In this document: piece by piece, positions 1-14,745 of the stretch
How positions within the stretch are numbered: the first letter of the stretch is position 1
How the letters are laid out: each line of letters begins with the position of its first letter
Source: Rhabditoides inermis
Lineage: Eukaryota > Nematoda > Chromadorea > Rhabditida > Rhabditidae
Assembly: GCA_963966185.1 (NCBI GenBank)
Contig: CAWZYM010000020.1
Span: 1,860,001 to 1,924,000 of the forward strand
DNA: 64,000 nucleotides
Reading direction: 5' to 3'
The notes under the pieces: generated by a model
Databases searched by the model: none
What the model saw: only the letters and a program-made list of their open reading frames with translations
Told to the model about the DNA's origin: nothing
Made by a program: the position numbers and the translations under genes

Positions 1-1360
1 CCTCCGGTAGCGGTTCATCCACGTCGAACGGCGGGAACGGCAGCCAGGCAGTGTCAAAGAGAGCGTTGTAGAAGAGCCGGATAACTTGGCAGACGTCAGC
101 GGGGCGGGTGGCGATCGTGTCGTCGACGGCACGTAGGTGTCCCATCAACGTCCTCGAGACCTCCTGTCCTCGCAGCGCCTTCCTTGATGCGATTCCTCTC
201 CGGTATAGTGCTATGTGGCGTCTCTCCAAATCCTTCTCGATGGCAGACCGAATTGCCTTGTTGATCAGTGTCAGTGAAATGCGGGAAGCCGAGTCGTCCT
301 TTCCTAGCAGCAGTCTCCTTTGCCTGAACAGCTCCATAGTAGCATCTGACAGGCGCGGATCGGGCGGCGTGAATGTTGAAGTGGCCCATTCCGCGTCCTT
401 CACTGCCTCGCACAGGGTACGGTAGTGTACCGTAGCATCCGACGAGCGCGGCAGCGTCGTCCTCGACAACAAATCTCCAATCTTCTTTCTGTACTCTTTC
501 CAGTTCGTTTTCCATCTTCCTTTCGATTTCGGCTTCCTCTTGGGCAGGTGGACTCGCAGCTCCATCCGGACCATCCGGTGGTCGGACCGGAAGTCGAACT
601 GGTTCAAAGCCCGGCAGCTCCTCACTCCGTCAAGACTCCGCATGAAAACGAAATCATAACAAGAGCGAGTACCTTGGGCAGATCTCCAAGTCCAGAGTCG
701 CCCCGTCCGGTTCCGGAAGTAGGTGTTTCCGGCGATCCATCCGTTGCTCTCGAGCCACTCAGCCAGTATCTCTCCTCTTCTGTTTCTGGCACCGTATCCA
801 TACGGGCCAACGCAGCGCTCCGAGTCCACGATTCCTCTTCCCAGCGATGCATTCATGTCACCGAGGACAACTACGCGGAAACGGCAGCGAACCCCGGATT
901 CGGACCGACGAACGCTTACCGATCCACCACCCCGGGGGCTCTTCTGCCTGGAACCGGGGCGGGTGCAGTCATCCAAGGCTTCAAGAGTGCGTTCGTATTC
1001 TTCATCCGTGTACGACGTGGTCTCCATGTAGACGCAAACCACGCGTAACGTGTACTCCTCCATATCCAGGTCGACGAAACACAACCGCGGTGAGACGGCA
1101 GTGAATCCGACGACGCGATTCGCGTAGACGGGGCTCAATAGAAAACCCACGCCATGCTTCTTTCCTCCTCCGGTGTGGTAGAATTCGTACCGGCTCTGGT
1201 TCAGAAGACGTTGCCCGGGTGCGTCGCGCTTGACTTCGCAGAGCCCGAGAACGTCCACTTTCACCTTGTTCACGGCCTCCTCCAGCTCCAATAGTCTCCT
1301 CTCTGTCCGGAGAGAGCGAGCGTTGAGGACGGCGATGTTGATGACGTCCTTTCGCTCCAT
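1..1360 (-). CDS. RTE-like LINE endonuclease region, partial (runs off left edge)
   Basis: An uninterrupted frame of about 453 codons begins at ATG 1360 and is still open at base 1. An in-frame TGA lies just upstream of the ATG. The N-terminal part reads as an APE-type (EEP) endonuclease: NIAVLNARSLRT near residue 6, a LGLCEVKR metal-site block, VVVLGDMNA, then RNRRGE, WTWRS and SDHRMVRM. The spacing of RNRRGE, the NTYFRNRTGR stretch and WTWRS resembles RTE-clade LINEs (family knowledge). The usual IDY(I/V) before the final block reads YDFVFM here. After the endonuclease comes a linker rich in Arg and Leu that should lead into reverse transcriptase outside the window. No stop or frameshift is visible, so this copy may be young. 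It could alternatively be a domesticated endonuclease, which I think less likely. Confidence 0.8.
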   Translation of the reverse strand, partial: MERKDVINIAVLNARSLRTERRLLELEEAVNKVKVDVLGLCEVKRDAPGQRLLNQSRYEFYHTGGGKKHGVGFLLSPVYANRVVGFTAVSPRLCFVDLDMEEYTLRVVCVYMETTSYTDEEYERTLEALDDCTRPGSRQKSPRGGGSVSVRRSESGVRCRFRVVVLGDMNASLGRGIVDSERCVGPYGYGARNRRGEILAEWLESNGWIAGNTYFRNRTGRLWTWRSAQGTRSCYDFVFMRSLDGVRSCRALNQFDFRSDHRMVRMELRVHLPKRKPKSKGRWKTNWKEYRKKIGDLLSRTTLPRSSDATVHYRTLCEAVKDAEWATSTFTPPDPRLSDATMELFRQRRLLLGKDDSASRISLTLINKAIRSAIEKDLERRHIALYRRGIASRKALRGQEVSRTLMGHLRAVDDTIATRPADVCQVIRLFYNALFDTAWLPFPPFDVDEPLPE

Positions 1361-2190
1361 CGGGCTTCTCCGTGTGGGCCCAGTCGTGACTCACGGAGGT
1401 TTACAGAACATGCGGCAGCGACGGCCGGGGGAGCGAGAAATGCACCCGACCGGCCGCCGTGACGAAAAGAAATGGAATTAGGAGTCAGGTTAACCGTTAA
1501 CCTTATAGACCTATTCTGTTATCATATTCGAGTTTCCTACTCAATTCTAAGTAGAGTGATACCAAAACAATCCACAAAAATGATGAAATTCAAGTTTTAC
1601 ACAAAATTTAGTGAAATTCATGCACATCTGAAAATACGTATGTCGCGATTAGAGCACACAACTTTGTAAATTGGCGCATATTTCGCAAACTGAAATTTCC
1701 ACTATCGACACACCGTGACCTGGAGGATAGTTTCTGCTATTGACAGCCGGGGTCAGTTGGCGAAACTCAGATGCGAACGAGAGAGGTCAGACAGCGCGGA
1801 AAAGGCTCGCGGCCTCTTTATTCGCATGTCGGCTTCTTTGGATCAATAATATTATTGTCGTTTGCAAGCGCGCGCTTGGGTCTCTATAGAATAGAGAGTA
1901 GATCAAATGCGACTACAGGGTAGATCAATATTCTACCGTGACCCGGCGAACTGTCTCCCTGAATAATATTATAGATACGACTCTTACGGAACCAAAGAGG
2001 CTCACGTCATCATTGATTTGTCTGTTGAAATTCTGGATTAGCATTTTGACTTTTTCACACATTTATGCGTCATGTAAACGTTCCCTCCCACAAGGTCTGT
2101 CGATCCAAGAGTGTGTGTCAGACACTTGCGTGTTTGATAAGGGCAAGCATTGCGGGGTTGCGCTCGAAAAAAAAGCTCTTGTCATATTTG
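1361..2190. other. Intergenic stretch, no gene recognised
   Basis: This AT-rich interval lies between the LINE fragment and the first tandem paralogue. It has scattered TTATT and ATAATATTAT words and no coding exon that I can support. Confidence 0.5.
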
Positions 2191-2311
2191 AATGACGTGT
2201 CCGCCCTGATATCGTATCGCCTTATCGCTGGATGATGACAAAACCGCCGATTCTCACTTTCGAGGTTCTCCTAATAAGCGAGGCGCAAGCGTTTCTTTTC
2301 ATTATTCCGGC
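2191..2311 (+). promoter_or_regulatory. Promoter block shared by the tandem paralogues (copy 1)
   Basis: The block CGCCCTGATATCGT followed by TCGCCTTATC, then CTAATAAGC about 25 bases before the ATG, recurs almost unchanged upstream of the second paralogue. CTTATC and TGATA are GATA-factor core words. In nematodes such sites often drive intestinal genes through ELT-type factors (known biology). The assignment to this gene is inference. Confidence 0.5.
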
Positions 2312-5300
2312 ATGTTCCTGTTGATACTTCTCTTCCTATTTGGAAGTTGCACAGGTGAGTCATAGTCATATTCAAGAAATCAAATCTCGTGTCATGTGAT
2401 TGTTGCAGCGGATGGCAACTCTTCCGACGTCCATGTGGACACTTCTTTAAATGTGTCTGGATCGGTCCATCCACCCGTTGAAACCGTCAACAGCACCTAT
2501 CTCACCTACACTTTTTCTGTATATGTGAGTATAGTTCCCGCCATTTCTCCAGTTCAAAAATGCCTGCACCATTCGCGCGCCATGGCTGTCTTGCACAGGT
2601 CGCGCGCAAACAGCGCAATTCGTAGTGTATTTATACACACGTGTCAGTGATGAATGTTTTGCCCTTTGGAAATGATGTAGAGATCTCAAAAAATACGCGC
2701 CACAGCGTACGTGCTTGCGCACAAATTGTGAATATAACAATTTTTTCAGCAACGTGTTAGGACAGGCAAACTAATTTAATATATATTATCTTTTGAAAGG
2801 ACTTCCGTAAGAGAAGAGTTTGTGTTACTCAACGTAATGCAACAAAAGCTCATGCATTTTATCAATCGAAATAGTAAACAAACCTGCTCTTTCTGCAATA
2901 AAAACTAATGCGAGCAAATGTTGTATGTCGGGAAATTGATTTCGGTATCCGATCGATTATATATAACTTGTTGAACTATTGGAGCAGGTTTGCGTACTAT
3001 TTCGATTGATAAAATGCATGAGCTTTTGTTGCATTACGTTGAGTAACACAAACTCTTCTCTCACGTAAGTCCTTTTGAAAGATAATGAATGTACTTTTAT
3101 TGGATTTCATATAAATCTATCTACATTAACATGAACCACAAAACATTTTTTTAAAGAAATCCAACAGTTCACCCACCTTGTTGAGTCCAAAATTGTATAA
3201 AATTTGCAAAAAAAGAGTTTAGGTAATGCTGATGGGAAAGTTTACATATCCAATGTCATTTCTATGTAAAATCATATATTACAAAAGTTCGCCACCAGCC
3301 GGAACCGAACTCGAGCCATGTGTCTCAACGGGCGCAATCGCTAACCACAACACTACTGTGCGCACGGCAAAGCACACGATCTAAACGATATCAGTGCAGT
3401 CCACAGGCAGTGCGGATTGTGCACCTCCTGTCTGCTGGGGGCAGCCGGTGCGCGCCACCCCCCCCCCCCCCTAGAAAACCATCCGTACACGGGGGATTGC
3501 CTGCCCCTCAGGGGGCGCGCGCGCGTATCTCGCTTCCTACAACAGCTAGCGTTCCCAAAATCGAAACTTAACCATTTTCTAACATCCTGATAACATCTAT
3601 CAGCATCACATTGTTCTCGCAAAGATTCTAAGGGACCTTTCGTTCAGTCGCCTTTTGCCGATTCTAGCGCGCGACTAGGGTTAACACAAACCAACCAGCG
3701 CTGCCGCGCTGGTTGTAATTTAAATTACCCACGCCTTCAGTTCGACAATGTTCCGGCGGGATCAGCACTGAAGATCACAATCACGACCATTCTCAACTCG
3801 ACTCGTGTCACAGTAATACAACCGGTCGATGGAGCATATCAGTGAGTCCACTTACTCCCACACATTTTTTGTTTGTTTTTGATTCCGCGATCCTAGTGAG
3901 GATCTTTTATAGAACTATAGAATTACGACGCCGTCAGCTTGGGTTGGGTGGCTTTGAACTTCTTGAGTTACGTTCGTAAGGGTCGAGTGACCTTGAGAAG
4001 AAGAGACGAACGCTTTATCTAACTGATGAGCCGCGCCCCCGGCTCCAATCTAGTTAAGCGAACACCGCTATCGAACAATGCAAAGTAAAATGTAAAACAT
4101 ATTCTCTGTTACACTATTCGGTATTCGGCTTGGAGAGCGGACCTGTTTATGGAAACTGAGATTTTGGCTGTCTACGAGTGTTGTGTTCAATTTCAGGTAC
4201 ATCATCGACAACAGCTTGACAGTGTTCCTGGCTGGACCGGCTGCCAGTGTGCAACTTGTGCTCACCAGGCCAGATCTCAAGACCGGGTTCGGTGAGTACA
4301 AAACAGAGTGATCAAAACACACATTGCAAACTGAATTCCAATGTACGCGTGATAAGAGGGCAAGTCTGATATGTTTGACACACATTCACCCAGCCTTAGT
4401 GGAGATATAGGGCATTCCCCCCTTTCATCGTACGGCAATATCGCTGGCTCGCCAGACAGACGAGAATTTTATGCAAATATGCCCCGATTGTGTGTTTTTG
4501 TACTCAAATACGGTAGAAATGACGGAAATCGAAAAATCGAGCACTAGAGTTCTCTCGGCATTCTATAGTCTGCGCCAGAGCAATAGTTTTCGATCTACAT
4601 CGCTTGCAGTTCGAAACACGGTGCCATAATCGTCTGCCTCTCTTGTTTGGCGCGCTATTGCCGAGAGCTGACTCTCCGTCTTCCTCTGATCTACCCCACC
4701 GCGCGCAACTTATTGCGAACATAGAACTATATCTGGGCATCTCCTCCAGAAAACTGAGCGCTGTGCGATAAGTTTGAAGCGAGTAATTAAGTTTTGAAGT
4801 TTTCCCATTGGAAAACGACTCAAAATCTAGGTTTTTGGACTCTAACTAGAAAACTAGAGATCGATGAGCAATATTGATACCCATATCATATCAAAATTTT
4901 GTGAAGATTGCTTAGTTCTGAAAGGAGTAATTAACTTTATAGGATGGAGAATTCTGCTTCATTAGACTTGCAAATGACCCTCATTTTCCTAAAAAGAGAC
5001 AGCTAAGCGCGCGAATTGCGCGGTCAAATGGTCTCGCGCGGGCCGATAACGGGCAATTGATGCCTCAAATGCTGTCTGGTAAACATCCGACGAAATGACT
5101 GCCGTACGATGAACGGGGGGGGGGGGTGCCCTATAATAGTATTGAAATTTTTCGATCTTGTTCCGATATATGAGATGTATTTGAACTCATGTTTTGAGGT
5201 GCTTTGGTGAACTGGGATGTACCTCCGATCGTACCCACGGACACACTCACAGTAGCGCTCACTGTCGACCGACCGTCATTCATCGCGTATATGGGACACT

Positions 5301-7868
5301 TGGGAAGAATTGGAAAAGGTGTGAGGCAAAGAAAGAGTTTATATGTGCCTACCGCTATTTACTGTAGATATGTCGAAATCGATGTCTTATGAATTAAGAA
5401 ATAGCAAATGAACATAATCTAGGCGCTGTGGTTGTGAGCACTCCACCGGGATCGGATCTGTGCATCAGCCGACCGAAGACCGACTACGCCTTCGGATCCA
5501 TCATCTTTGTCTATTCTGGCGATTCTATCATGGAAAATGGATACATGGGAAGGTGAAAACGTTGATATTTGCTCAGTCAGTTTAAGAGTTTATAGGTAAT
5601 CCCAAACAACATGAGTCGAGAAATAACTTCGATTTATGGAATATGTGTATTGTATGTGGTACATATGATGAGATTACCCTATTGAGATCACCGTACAGTG
5701 TACAATACAGGAACTTAAAACGGCCTAATTTGATGAATGTGTCGCACATTCATCAAGGAGGAGGGGGGGATGAGGCATTCCTCACTGGGCTGTATTCAGG
5801 CTGGACAAGATGCTGGGATGCGCGGGCGATCGCAAGACAACGCTGCCCCAGACGTTCATCATTGTATCCCCGTACACGGTTTCTATCGTCGATACACCTG
5901 TGTTCACGCTCAAGTCAGGTAAGTCGCTATCAAACGTATAAGCAACTGCAAGTGATCGTTCAGCACTCACATCCTACTCGCTGCCGTCCTTCTCTCCACA
6001 GCTTCTCAGCGGACCCCTCACAGTCAAGATCGACCAGACACCCCAAACATTCCTCGACAGTCAGCCATACTACATGTCACTTTTGACAACCCTAACCGAC
6101 TTTGTCTTTCCGGATGAAGTGAGTTTTTTTTTCAGTTTCTGACGTCATAGTTTCCACGTGTACTTGTACGTTATCAGTATGATGAGGTTTTATGCAGGTT
6201 ACTTCGCTGCAAGTGTGGTGCGGCGCTCTTTACAACAACAAGTCTGCGGAAAAGTACATGATTGCTGATATTAGGTACTGTGTCACTCTGTTTTCTATAA
6301 CTCGAAGAAAAAAGAATTTCATTTTTCCAGCAAGTCTACTCTAGATGATTGGACGTTCGGAGGCAGTTTTGGAGCATTTTGCCGTTCCCTCACACTCAAA
6401 ACATCCAAGGGAACAGTCAGTGTGAAGGTCGGATCCGTACTCAGTGAGTTTTCTTTCCTCACTCACTCACTCACTCACTCACTCACTCACTCACTCACTC
6501 ACTCACTCACTCACTCACTCACTCACTCACTCACTCACTCACTCACTCACTCACTCACTCACGCACTCACTCACTCACTCACTCACTCACTCACTCACTC
6601 ACTCACTCACTCACTCACTCACTCACTCACTCACTCACTCACTCACTCACTCACTCACTCACTCACTCACTCACTCACTCACTCACTCACTCACTCGCTC
6701 ACTCGCTCACTCGCTCACTCGCTCACTCGCTCACTCGCTCACTCGCTCACTCGCTCACTCGCTCACTCGCTCACTCGCTCACTCGCTCACTCGCTCACTC
6801 ACTCACTCACTCACTCACTCACTCACTCACTCACTCACTCACTCACTCACTCACTCACTCACTCACTCACTCACTCACTCACTCACTCACTCACTCACTC
6901 ACTCACTCACTCACTCACTCACTCACTCACTCACTCACTCACTCACTCACTCACTCACTCACTCACTCACTCACTCACTCACTCACTCACTCACTCACTC
7001 ACTCACTCACTCACTCACTCACTCACTCACTCACTCACTCACTCACTCACTCACTCACTCACTCACTCACTCACTCACTCACTCACTCACTCACTCACTC
7101 ACTCACTCACTCACTCACTCACTCACTCACTCACTCACTCACTCACTCACTCACTCACTCACTCACTCACTCACTCACTCACTCACTCACTCGCTCACTC
7201 GCTCACTCGCTCACTCGCTCACTCGCTCACTCGCTCACTCGCTCACTCACTCACTCACTCACTCACTCACTCACTCACTCACTCACTCACTCACTCACTC
7301 ACTCACTCACTCACTCACTCACTCACTCACTCACTCACTCACTCACTCACTCACTCACTCACTCTCTTCCAGACTTGAAGGACCAAACGCGGCTTGTGAA
7401 AGATGGTTCTCGCGGTATCATCACAAACTTCAACTACCCCTTCCCTGAGTTCTCATATAAGACCATTGAGATGAGAGTACTTAAAACCGAGAACCAAGGT
7501 GAGCAAGCTATAGTCAAAAACTTTTTTTCAAATTCACATCTGTTTGTTTCAGATAACATGCTGTTCTCTCTGCTCTTTTCGGAAATCGGAACAAAGACTG
7601 GGGCAGACTCATACAATACGGACGTCTTGAAGAACCAGAATATCCAGTGAGTGAAGAGAGGTCGGGGTCGGGGGAGGGGAGATATATGCCGTGTTGCAGG
7701 TCGGTGCCGTCGGGTGAGGCGATGAACATGACGGGATACCAAGTGCAAGTGCAGGCGGGTGGCAACGGCATCCACTACCGCATGCAGTATGCAGTGCGCC
7801 CAGCACACAGCGCAGCTTCCGCCGCCGCGCTTGTCCTGTCGCTTGTCGCTGCTGTGTTGCTTCTATGA
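2312..7868 (+). CDS. Secreted or membrane-anchored protein, possibly CUB-like; tandem paralogue 1
   Basis: Thirteen exons: 2312-2354, 2409-2524, 3741-3841, 4197-4291, 5199-5318, 5423-5552, 5800-5918, 5964-6118, 6198-6274, 6331-6443, 7373-7498, 7553-7646, 7700-7868. They sum to 1458 bases, giving 485 aa. All junctions are GT/AG and in phase. The start gives a hydrophobic signal peptide (MFLLILLFLFGSC). The ectodomain has N-glycosylation sequons and a few spaced cysteines (SDLCISRP, MLGCAGD, QVWCGAL, GAFCRS). The protein ends in a hydrophobic tail (ALVLSLVAAVLLL) fitting a GPI signal or C-terminal anchor. Weak resemblance to nematode CUB-like proteins is my inference; the fold needs a profile search. 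Three introns hold insertions: a foldback element, a TIR element and a 0.9 kb ACTC array. The cognate introns of paralogue 2 lack these. Confidence 0.75.
2784..3090. mobile_element. Foldback MITE-like inverted repeat inside an intron
   Basis: Two arms of about 100 bases (roughly 2784-2890 and 2982-3090) are near-perfect reverse complements, for example AACGTAATGCAACAAAAGC on the left and its complement at 3031-3049. The loop is about 90 bases. It sits in the 1.2 kb second intron of paralogue 1. The matching intron of paralogue 2 is only 0.4 kb. No coding capacity is seen. Confidence 0.8.
3285..3365 (-). repeat. tRNA-like (SINE head or tRNA pseudogene) sequence
   Basis: On the minus strand a TGGTTAGCGATTG box (3335-3347) resembles a Pol III A box. 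About 25 bases later AGTTCGGTTCC (3301-3311) resembles a B box, and a TTTT run follows at 3283-3286. The arms do not fold into a full cloverleaf that I can draw, so a tRNA-derived repeat is more likely than a functional tRNA. Confidence 0.4.
4406..5135. mobile_element. Non-autonomous TIR DNA transposon in an intron
   Basis: Terminal inverted repeats of about 32 bases face each other. The left one starts TATAGGGCATTCCCCCC and ends ATCGTACGGCA. The right one starts TGCCGTACGAT and ends GGTGCCCTATA. The ends fit a TA target duplication of the Tc1/mariner type (inference). There is no transposase frame. The element makes this intron about 470 bases longer than the same intron in paralogue 2. Confidence 0.75.
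6459..7364. repeat. (ACTC)n microsatellite, about 0.9 kb, with GCTC sub-blocks
   Basis: About 225 tandem ACTC tetramers fill an intron of paralogue 1. Near 6693-6800 and 7191-7245 every second unit is GCTC, giving an 8-base higher-order unit. Long open frames here (SLTH repeats) are artefacts of a period not divisible by three. Confidence 0.97.
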
Positions 7869-8575
7869 TCATATTCACTGGTATCGAGAAGCACTTGACG
7901 CTACTCTCTTTCATTTCATTGCGATGTTTTTTTTGTGTCATTCATAAATGTTTTGATGAAGAATCGGGTAATTCATTTCACGAGTATTGTTCTTTATTCA
8001 GTCTGCACATTGTGGTCGAATGGCAAATCATTCGACTGACTGTATTTCGAGCGGTCGCACCCGATTCCGTACACAGAGAGCGCGTACTGTAGCAACCACA
8101 TACTCTACATACAGTAACCCTCATTCTAACTACATTATCCCGATAACACATACGAAGAGGTTTATGGGGTAGAATCATAGCGTTATAGCATAGGTCGGGT
8201 ACGAAACAAGCGTACATGGTGGGATCGTACTCCCAGTATAGACTGGACTGAGACGATTGGCGCCTATATATATACGGCTCGTTCAGGTAGACCAGTAGAT
8301 CGGGAGGAAAGGAAGTGACGGGCGGATTTTTTGGCCAAGTCCTTGGCTACGAAAGTCCCTGTGTAGACATCATAGTTTTGTGTGTGAACGCCAAATTTTT
8401 TGACCCACAGGAGCTGTAGCTGCTGCCTCCTCTGACCTAACGGAAACCCCGGCGCGCAAGGCGCACCCGGTCCGCTAAAACGCTTGGTGTCATCTTATCG
8501 AACATGCCCGGACCGACCGTCGAAGCGGCATTATGAACGCGCGCAAAAGAAACCACTTGCCATTTGGCCATTTGT
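7869..8575. other. Intergenic region between the tandem paralogues
   Basis: This stretch holds the 3' flank of paralogue 1 and the distal promoter of paralogue 2. I see no exon. The last part, before 8576, has no further match to the first promoter. Confidence 0.5.
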
Positions 8576-8693
8576 AATGACGTATCCGCCCTGATATCGT
8601 TTCGCCTTATCACTAGACAGTGACAAAGCCTATGCTTATTTCCGAGTTCTCCCTAATAAGCAAGGCGAAAGCTTCTCTGTTCATCATTCCGAC
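8576..8693 (+). promoter_or_regulatory. Promoter block shared by the tandem paralogues (copy 2)
   Basis: AATGACGTATCCGCC, CTGATATCGT, TCGCCTTATC and CTAATAAGC are kept in the same order and spacing as upstream of paralogue 1. Coding exon 2 has meanwhile diverged clearly. The retained words include GATA-type cores. Confidence 0.5.
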
Positions 8694-12068
<3,375 letters not shown>

Positions 12069-12187
12069 CCATATGTACTGGTATCGTTTTCTTTGTTATC
12101 CATAAACGTTTTGATGTTGGTGTGAAATTGTGTTGGTGCGAACTCATTTCACGTGTGAATAGTTCTTTATTGTGTCTTGCCCACTGT

Positions 12188-13366
12188 CTATGCCCTGTTG
12201 GCGTGGAGTCGTCTGCGCTGTGCAGTGCTGTATCCTCCGCCGCCTCCTCCCATCACAGCCGCGTCCACTCCCCCCGACCTGTGTGGGCATGGACAGTATT
12301 CCGCGTCGCTGCCCGGCGTGCCCGCCTCTCCCGCACCTCCCGGCGCCCCGTCTCCTCCCGGCGCACCCGGATTACCGGCAGGTCCCATCGGTCCGGCCGG
12401 TCCCGGCGCTCCGGGTCCCGACGGTCCTCCGTCGCTGCCCGCGGGTCCCATCGGTCCAGCGGGTCCGGGCGCTCCGGCAGGTCCGGGCATGTTCGAGATG
12501 CTGACGCCGGGTGCTCCGTTGGATCCGGGTGCGCCGGGCGCACCGGGGTTTCCGTTGGGTCCAGCGGGTCCAGCGGGTCCAGCAGGTCCAGGCGCACCGG
12601 CGCCTCCTCCCTGTCCGTCCGATCCCGGCGCTCCAGGGCTTCCAGCAGGTCCAGCAGGTCCGTTGGGTCCGGGAGGTCCAGCGGGACCAGCGGGGCACTT
12701 GATGCAGCCAGAGTGGTTCTCCTCGTGGTGGGACTTGCCAGCGCTGCCTGCTCCCCCGGGCGCACCCGCCTCCCCGGGAACTGTAAGGCCATTCATAATA
12801 ATGATAAGTAGATAATATTAATGTCCTAATCACGTTCACTATAAAAATTCTGGATGAATGCACAAACGTCCGTCGTCTCCGCGAGCTCCCGGAGGTCCGG
12901 GCGGGCCGGGAGGACAAGCTCCGCCTCCTCCACCCCCGCCCCCAGAGGAAACCTTCGACGAGCCACCAGTGCTGTACTGCCTCTTCCCACGGAACACCTC
13001 CTCGAACCCACGTCCCTCTGAACGGAGGACATTGAGAGAGAGGGGGGGGAGAGAGAGGGGGATAGAGAGAGGAAGAGAGAGAGGAAGAGATCATTCACCA
13101 GAGATCATCTTGTTCCATGCTCCGTTGGCGGTGTACTGGAACTCGATGAGGTCTGCGTGTACAGAGTGTTCGAGGGATCCGATGTCGGAATAGAGACGAG
13201 CCACCGACACCAGCGTGCCCAGCACTATCACTCCTAAACACACACTCACAATACTGTATCCACAGGATATCTATCGCAGATTGTGTGGTTTTTCCAACAT
13301 GATAGTGTACTGACCGGTGAGGAGGGAGGATGAGAGGAGGAAGTAGTAGTGCTGTTCGTGGCCCAT
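12188..13366 (-). CDS. Nematode cuticle collagen
   Basis: Four exons on the minus strand, 13366-13315, 13233-13099, 13017-12868 and 12780-12188, sum to 930 bases, 309 aa. The N-terminal cuticle-collagen domain has a hydrophobic segment ([17 protein letters not shown]) followed by an amphipathic stretch. An RGKR dibasic site fits subtilisin-type processing. Then come a short Gly-X-Y block ([13 protein letters not shown]), an interruption containing CIKC, the main Gly-X-Y domain rich in GPAGPAG and GAPGAPG, and a C-terminal CPC motif. The exon 3-4 junction uses donor C|GTTTGT and keeps the Gly-X-Y phase (GDDGLPGEAG). It should be secreted by hypodermis and cross-linked into cuticle (family knowledge). 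The plus strand also gives a false PGAPG-like frame, because GGTCC-type codons are nearly self-complementary. Confidence 0.95.
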
Positions 13367-13678
13367 GATAGAACAGAGAGCGGGAGTGAGCTGTCTAGTC
13401 AGCCAGTCTTCCCCCATTATATACTCTCACTCTTGCCCATGACCGTTTCGCTTCTCTCTCATCTCACATCATACCGGAAAGATAGATGCAAGCATTGTCC
13501 TATCACTGTGCGAAAACGCACACACAACAGAGAAAACACATATGGGAATTATCAAAATGGTTGAAAACTAAGCATTCAATTCGAAACTCGATCATTTCTT
13601 TAGTGTGGTCGGTCGAATGCAGCGGCGTCCGTAGAATGTGAGTGGTGTTTCGTCAATTCTCGATTCTCCCCTTCTCAG

Positions 13679-14563
13679 ATGTCGTTGTCGTCTCGTTCTT
13701 CCGAGCAGACGTCGCGTGTGGTAGCCGTCGATGAGAAAACTGTGTTCGACGATCGACTCTTCAGAAAAGCCCACGACTCCAAACGCATCATATTCTGTAT
13801 GCGCATCGAGGTATGCCATTCTAAATGGTATACCTCGATTTTTTCTAAAACTATATAACCTCAATGTCGATCCTTGGATCGTCGAACTCACCACGTGCGT
13901 CTCTCTTTCTCCTCTCTCTCTCTCGCAACTACTCTCAGGACGGCATTTATTGTGATCGGGATTCTGGGCTTGAAGTTCGAGATTCTTCACATTGTAATCA
14001 TCTACCTCATATCCACGGTTTGTCAGTGATTGTTTATATATATATATATCATTTCCCATCGCACTTCAGATCTATCTTTTGTGGAGAGATGCGTTGCGTG
14101 CGGATTCGCTGTTTCTCGAATGGTTGAACACGTTGACAACAATAAACAACAAGGTATCTTAGAGTCACTGAATCTAACTATGTGGTCCTTCTAGAAATGA
14201 TGACGTCGGTTGGAGTTCTGATTGTTCATCTCATCTTCATTGCGTTCTACTTCATTACTAACGCCACTACAATCGGAGTCATTCAACAAATGCTTCAGCC
14301 AAAGGTCTCTCTCCCTCAACTCATTCTCTACTTTATTCTTCTGTTTCAGCCGAAATCGATCAAGAAAATCTGGTCGGCTGAGGGTGAAGGAACCCCGCCC
14401 GCGAGAAGTGTTCGTCAACCTGAATCAAGCTCGGCACAAATGCAACCCAGTGGGCTCATCAAGGTACGGTAGATTGTAAGACACAGTAACCAGTGTGTTT
14501 CAGTCGGATCCTCCTTCTAGCAGTGGTAGCGATAAGAAGAAACAGGAGGTACTGAAGAGAGAG

Positions 14564-14607
<44 letters not shown>

Positions 14608-14745
14608 TGAGAGATTGTTTAGGAGAGTCAACCGATTAGTAAGCCTCACAGTCAGTTGAGCGCTGAAAATTGGAAAGGGAAGGATTCGCGATCTCGATTG
14701 AGCACTAAACAAGCCAAGCAATCTGGATCCGCTCAGTCTGTCTGA
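13679..14745 (+). pseudogene. Decayed copy of the small multi-pass membrane protein
   Basis: Exons corresponding to the intact minus-strand copy are E1 13679-13810, remnant E2 about 13855-13894, E3 13939-14017, E4 14070-14153, E5 14195-14304, E6 14350-14463, E7 14504-14548 and E8 14656-14745. The first membrane-spanning exon is largely deleted: only the end (YNLNVDPWIVELTT) remains, without a usable acceptor. E4 has four T at 14077-14080 where the other copy has five, so E4 leaves E5 out of frame and a stop follows at once. The flanks, the ATG directly behind TTCTCAG, and the remaining exons are intact. A homopolymer error could explain the single base but not the exon deletion. Confidence 0.75.

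Noticed and set aside
6422..7448. Two 320-330 codon frames of SLTH repeats
   Set aside because: They are read-through of the intronic ACTC array, whose tetramer period is open in all frames. The flanking splice sites place it in an intron.
12177..12815. Plus-strand PGAPGP-rich frame opposite the collagen
   Set aside because: Mirror artefact of Gly-Pro codons. The minus strand has the cuticle N-domain, spliced exons and cysteine motifs.
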